Shown here piece by piece: positions 63,318-64,000 of a stretch of DNA of 64,000 nucleotides. This DNA comes from Planctomycetota bacterium (lineage in GTDB: Bacteria > Planctomycetota > Planctomycetia > Pirellulales > PNKZ01). The stretch is taken from contig JAFEBQ010000016.1 in assembly GCA_018242585.1 (NCBI GenBank), positions 62,001 through 126,000 of the forward strand. Direction: 5' to 3'. How positions within the stretch are numbered: position 1 is the first letter of the stretch; every line of letters begins with the position of its first letter. The notes under the pieces were generated by a model. That model was not told the DNA's origin. It worked only from the letters and a program-made list of their open reading frames with translations, and ran no database searches. The position numbers and the translations under genes are program-made.

Positions 63318-64000
63318 TCAAGTATCGGAAGCCGCGGCGGCAGGCAGAATGGGCGCATGGCCCGAAGGCATGGACAAATTGCTCCCGCCCCGGATTTCCG
63401 TCTCGAACTCGCGAAAGAACGTCGGCGAATAGCCGGTCGCCTTCTTGAACAGGCGGCTGAAATACAGTTCGTCGCTAAAGCCAAGCTCCCGGGAAATCTC
63501 CTTCACCGGCTTCAGCGTGTGGAGCAGTTGCCACTTGGCGTGGATCAGGACGCGGTTGCGGATCAGATCGGTTGGCGTTGTTCCCAGCTGCTCGCGCACG
63601 ACCCTGCCGAGCGTCTTGGCGGTAACGTGCAGCCGCTTGGCGTAGTCGGCGGGCGAGTGCAGCGTGCGGTAGTTCTGCTCAATCAGCTCGCGCAATTCCG
63701 CCAGAATGGGCTGCCGGAGGTCCGGCCCCGGCGCGCACGCGGCCGCCTGGGGTGACTTGAGCCTCGTGGCGAGGACGAGCAAGACCTTCAGATGAGCGAG
63801 CATGACTTCGCCGTAGGCGAGTTCACGCTTGTCGTCTTCCTGTTGGATGCGGTCGATCAGATTCTTGATGGCCGACTTGGCCGGCCCTTTCAACTTGACC
63901 ACGGGAGTGCCATAGAGGTCATTGAACAAGACGCCACTGCAACCGACTTCGGCGTGGAACGTCTCGACGCACAGAAAGTTGGCGTGAAACTGTACCAACT
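63318..64000 (-). CDS. AraC family transcriptional regulator (5' end cut by window)
   Basis: At least 227 residues; frame open to the right edge. The C-terminal half has two helix-turn-helix motifs: SPADYAKRLHVTAKTLGRVVREQLG and VKEISRELGFSDELYFSRLFKKATGYSPTFFR. The remaining N-terminal part reads like the end of an AraC cupin-type sensor domain (FHANFLCVETFHAEVGCSG). It precedes the DUF417 and VOC genes on the same strand and may regulate them. Confidence 0.88.
   Translation of the reverse strand, partial: LVQFHANFLCVETFHAEVGCSGVLFNDLYGTPVVKLKGPAKSAIKNLIDRIQQEDDKRELAYGEVMLAHLKVLLVLATRLKSPQAAACAPGPDLRQPILAELRELIEQNYRTLHSPADYAKRLHVTAKTLGRVVREQLGTTPTDLIRNRVLIHAKWQLLHTLKPVKEISRELGFSDELYFSRLFKKATGYSPTFFREFETEIRGGSNLSMPSGHAPILPAAAASDT

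Overview
The window looks like a chromosomal segment of a high-GC planctomycete, most likely of the Pirellula/Blastopirellula type. The evidence is the gene content: a cytochrome-c/DUF1549/DUF1553 protein paired with a DUF1501 protein, a formylglycine-type sulfatase, a double DUF1080 protein, neutral-ceramidase-like and CehA/McbA-type secreted hydrolases, and bacterial DNA topoisomerase VI. No rRNA, tRNA, CRISPR array, integrase or transposase gene was seen. Both window edges cut genes: uvrA on the left and an AraC regulator on the right.

Layout. 1-2673: uvrA (minus). 2795-7695: a GntR/FCD regulator with a perfect inverted-repeat operator, translationally overlapping a PSD1-type cytochrome protein and a DUF1501 protein. 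8165-12222: zinc-ribbon membrane protein, bestrophin-like channel, beta-carbonic anhydrase, 2Fe-2S ferredoxin and P-II protein. 12288-16598: a three-gene operon, top6B - nucleotidyltransferase - top6A. 17168-17984: two small secreted Tyr-rich proteins. 18228-24571: a six-gene operon (vWA, TPR, ExbB/TolQ, ExbD, ExbD, TPR), probably an envelope energy-transducing machine. 24698-32809: cardiolipin synthase, a UvrC-like protein without the C-terminal nuclease, trpC, hicBA, the principal sigma factor and serC. 33092-37323: sulfatase, an STN-like secreted protein, TatD and a ferritin-like helical protein. 37409-46118: a membrane-arm-only complex I cluster nuoHJKLMN, with a His-rich NuoL. 46369-51573: ceramidase-like, a 40-residue peptide, PIG-L, a second ceramidase-like and a VanX-like dipeptidase. 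51742-59862: sulfotransferase, sugar isomerase-like, CehA/McbA, amidohydrolase and DUF1080 proteins. 60382-64000: pRiA4b-Orf3-like protein, two small proteins, a truncated HAD, a VOC protein, DUF417 and AraC.

Functional themes are degradation of extracellular sulfated or glycosylated material and lipids, envelope energetics (complex I arm, ExbBD), DNA repair and topology (UvrA, UvrC-like, Topo VI), and housekeeping (sigma factor, serC, trpC).

The most unusual layer lies between the genes. Nearly every longer spacer carries short palindromic elements of several families. Many start with GTAG directly before a hairpin and occur as inverted pairs, which is the architecture of REP/REPIN elements. 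Others share outward GGGTGGC...GCCACCC ends with a non-conserved core. One element is split by a copy of another family. The best candidates for undescribed biology are these repeat families, the nucleotidyltransferase inside the Topo VI operon, the vWA/TPR/ExbBDD operon, and the histidine-loaded NuoL in a truncated nuo cluster.
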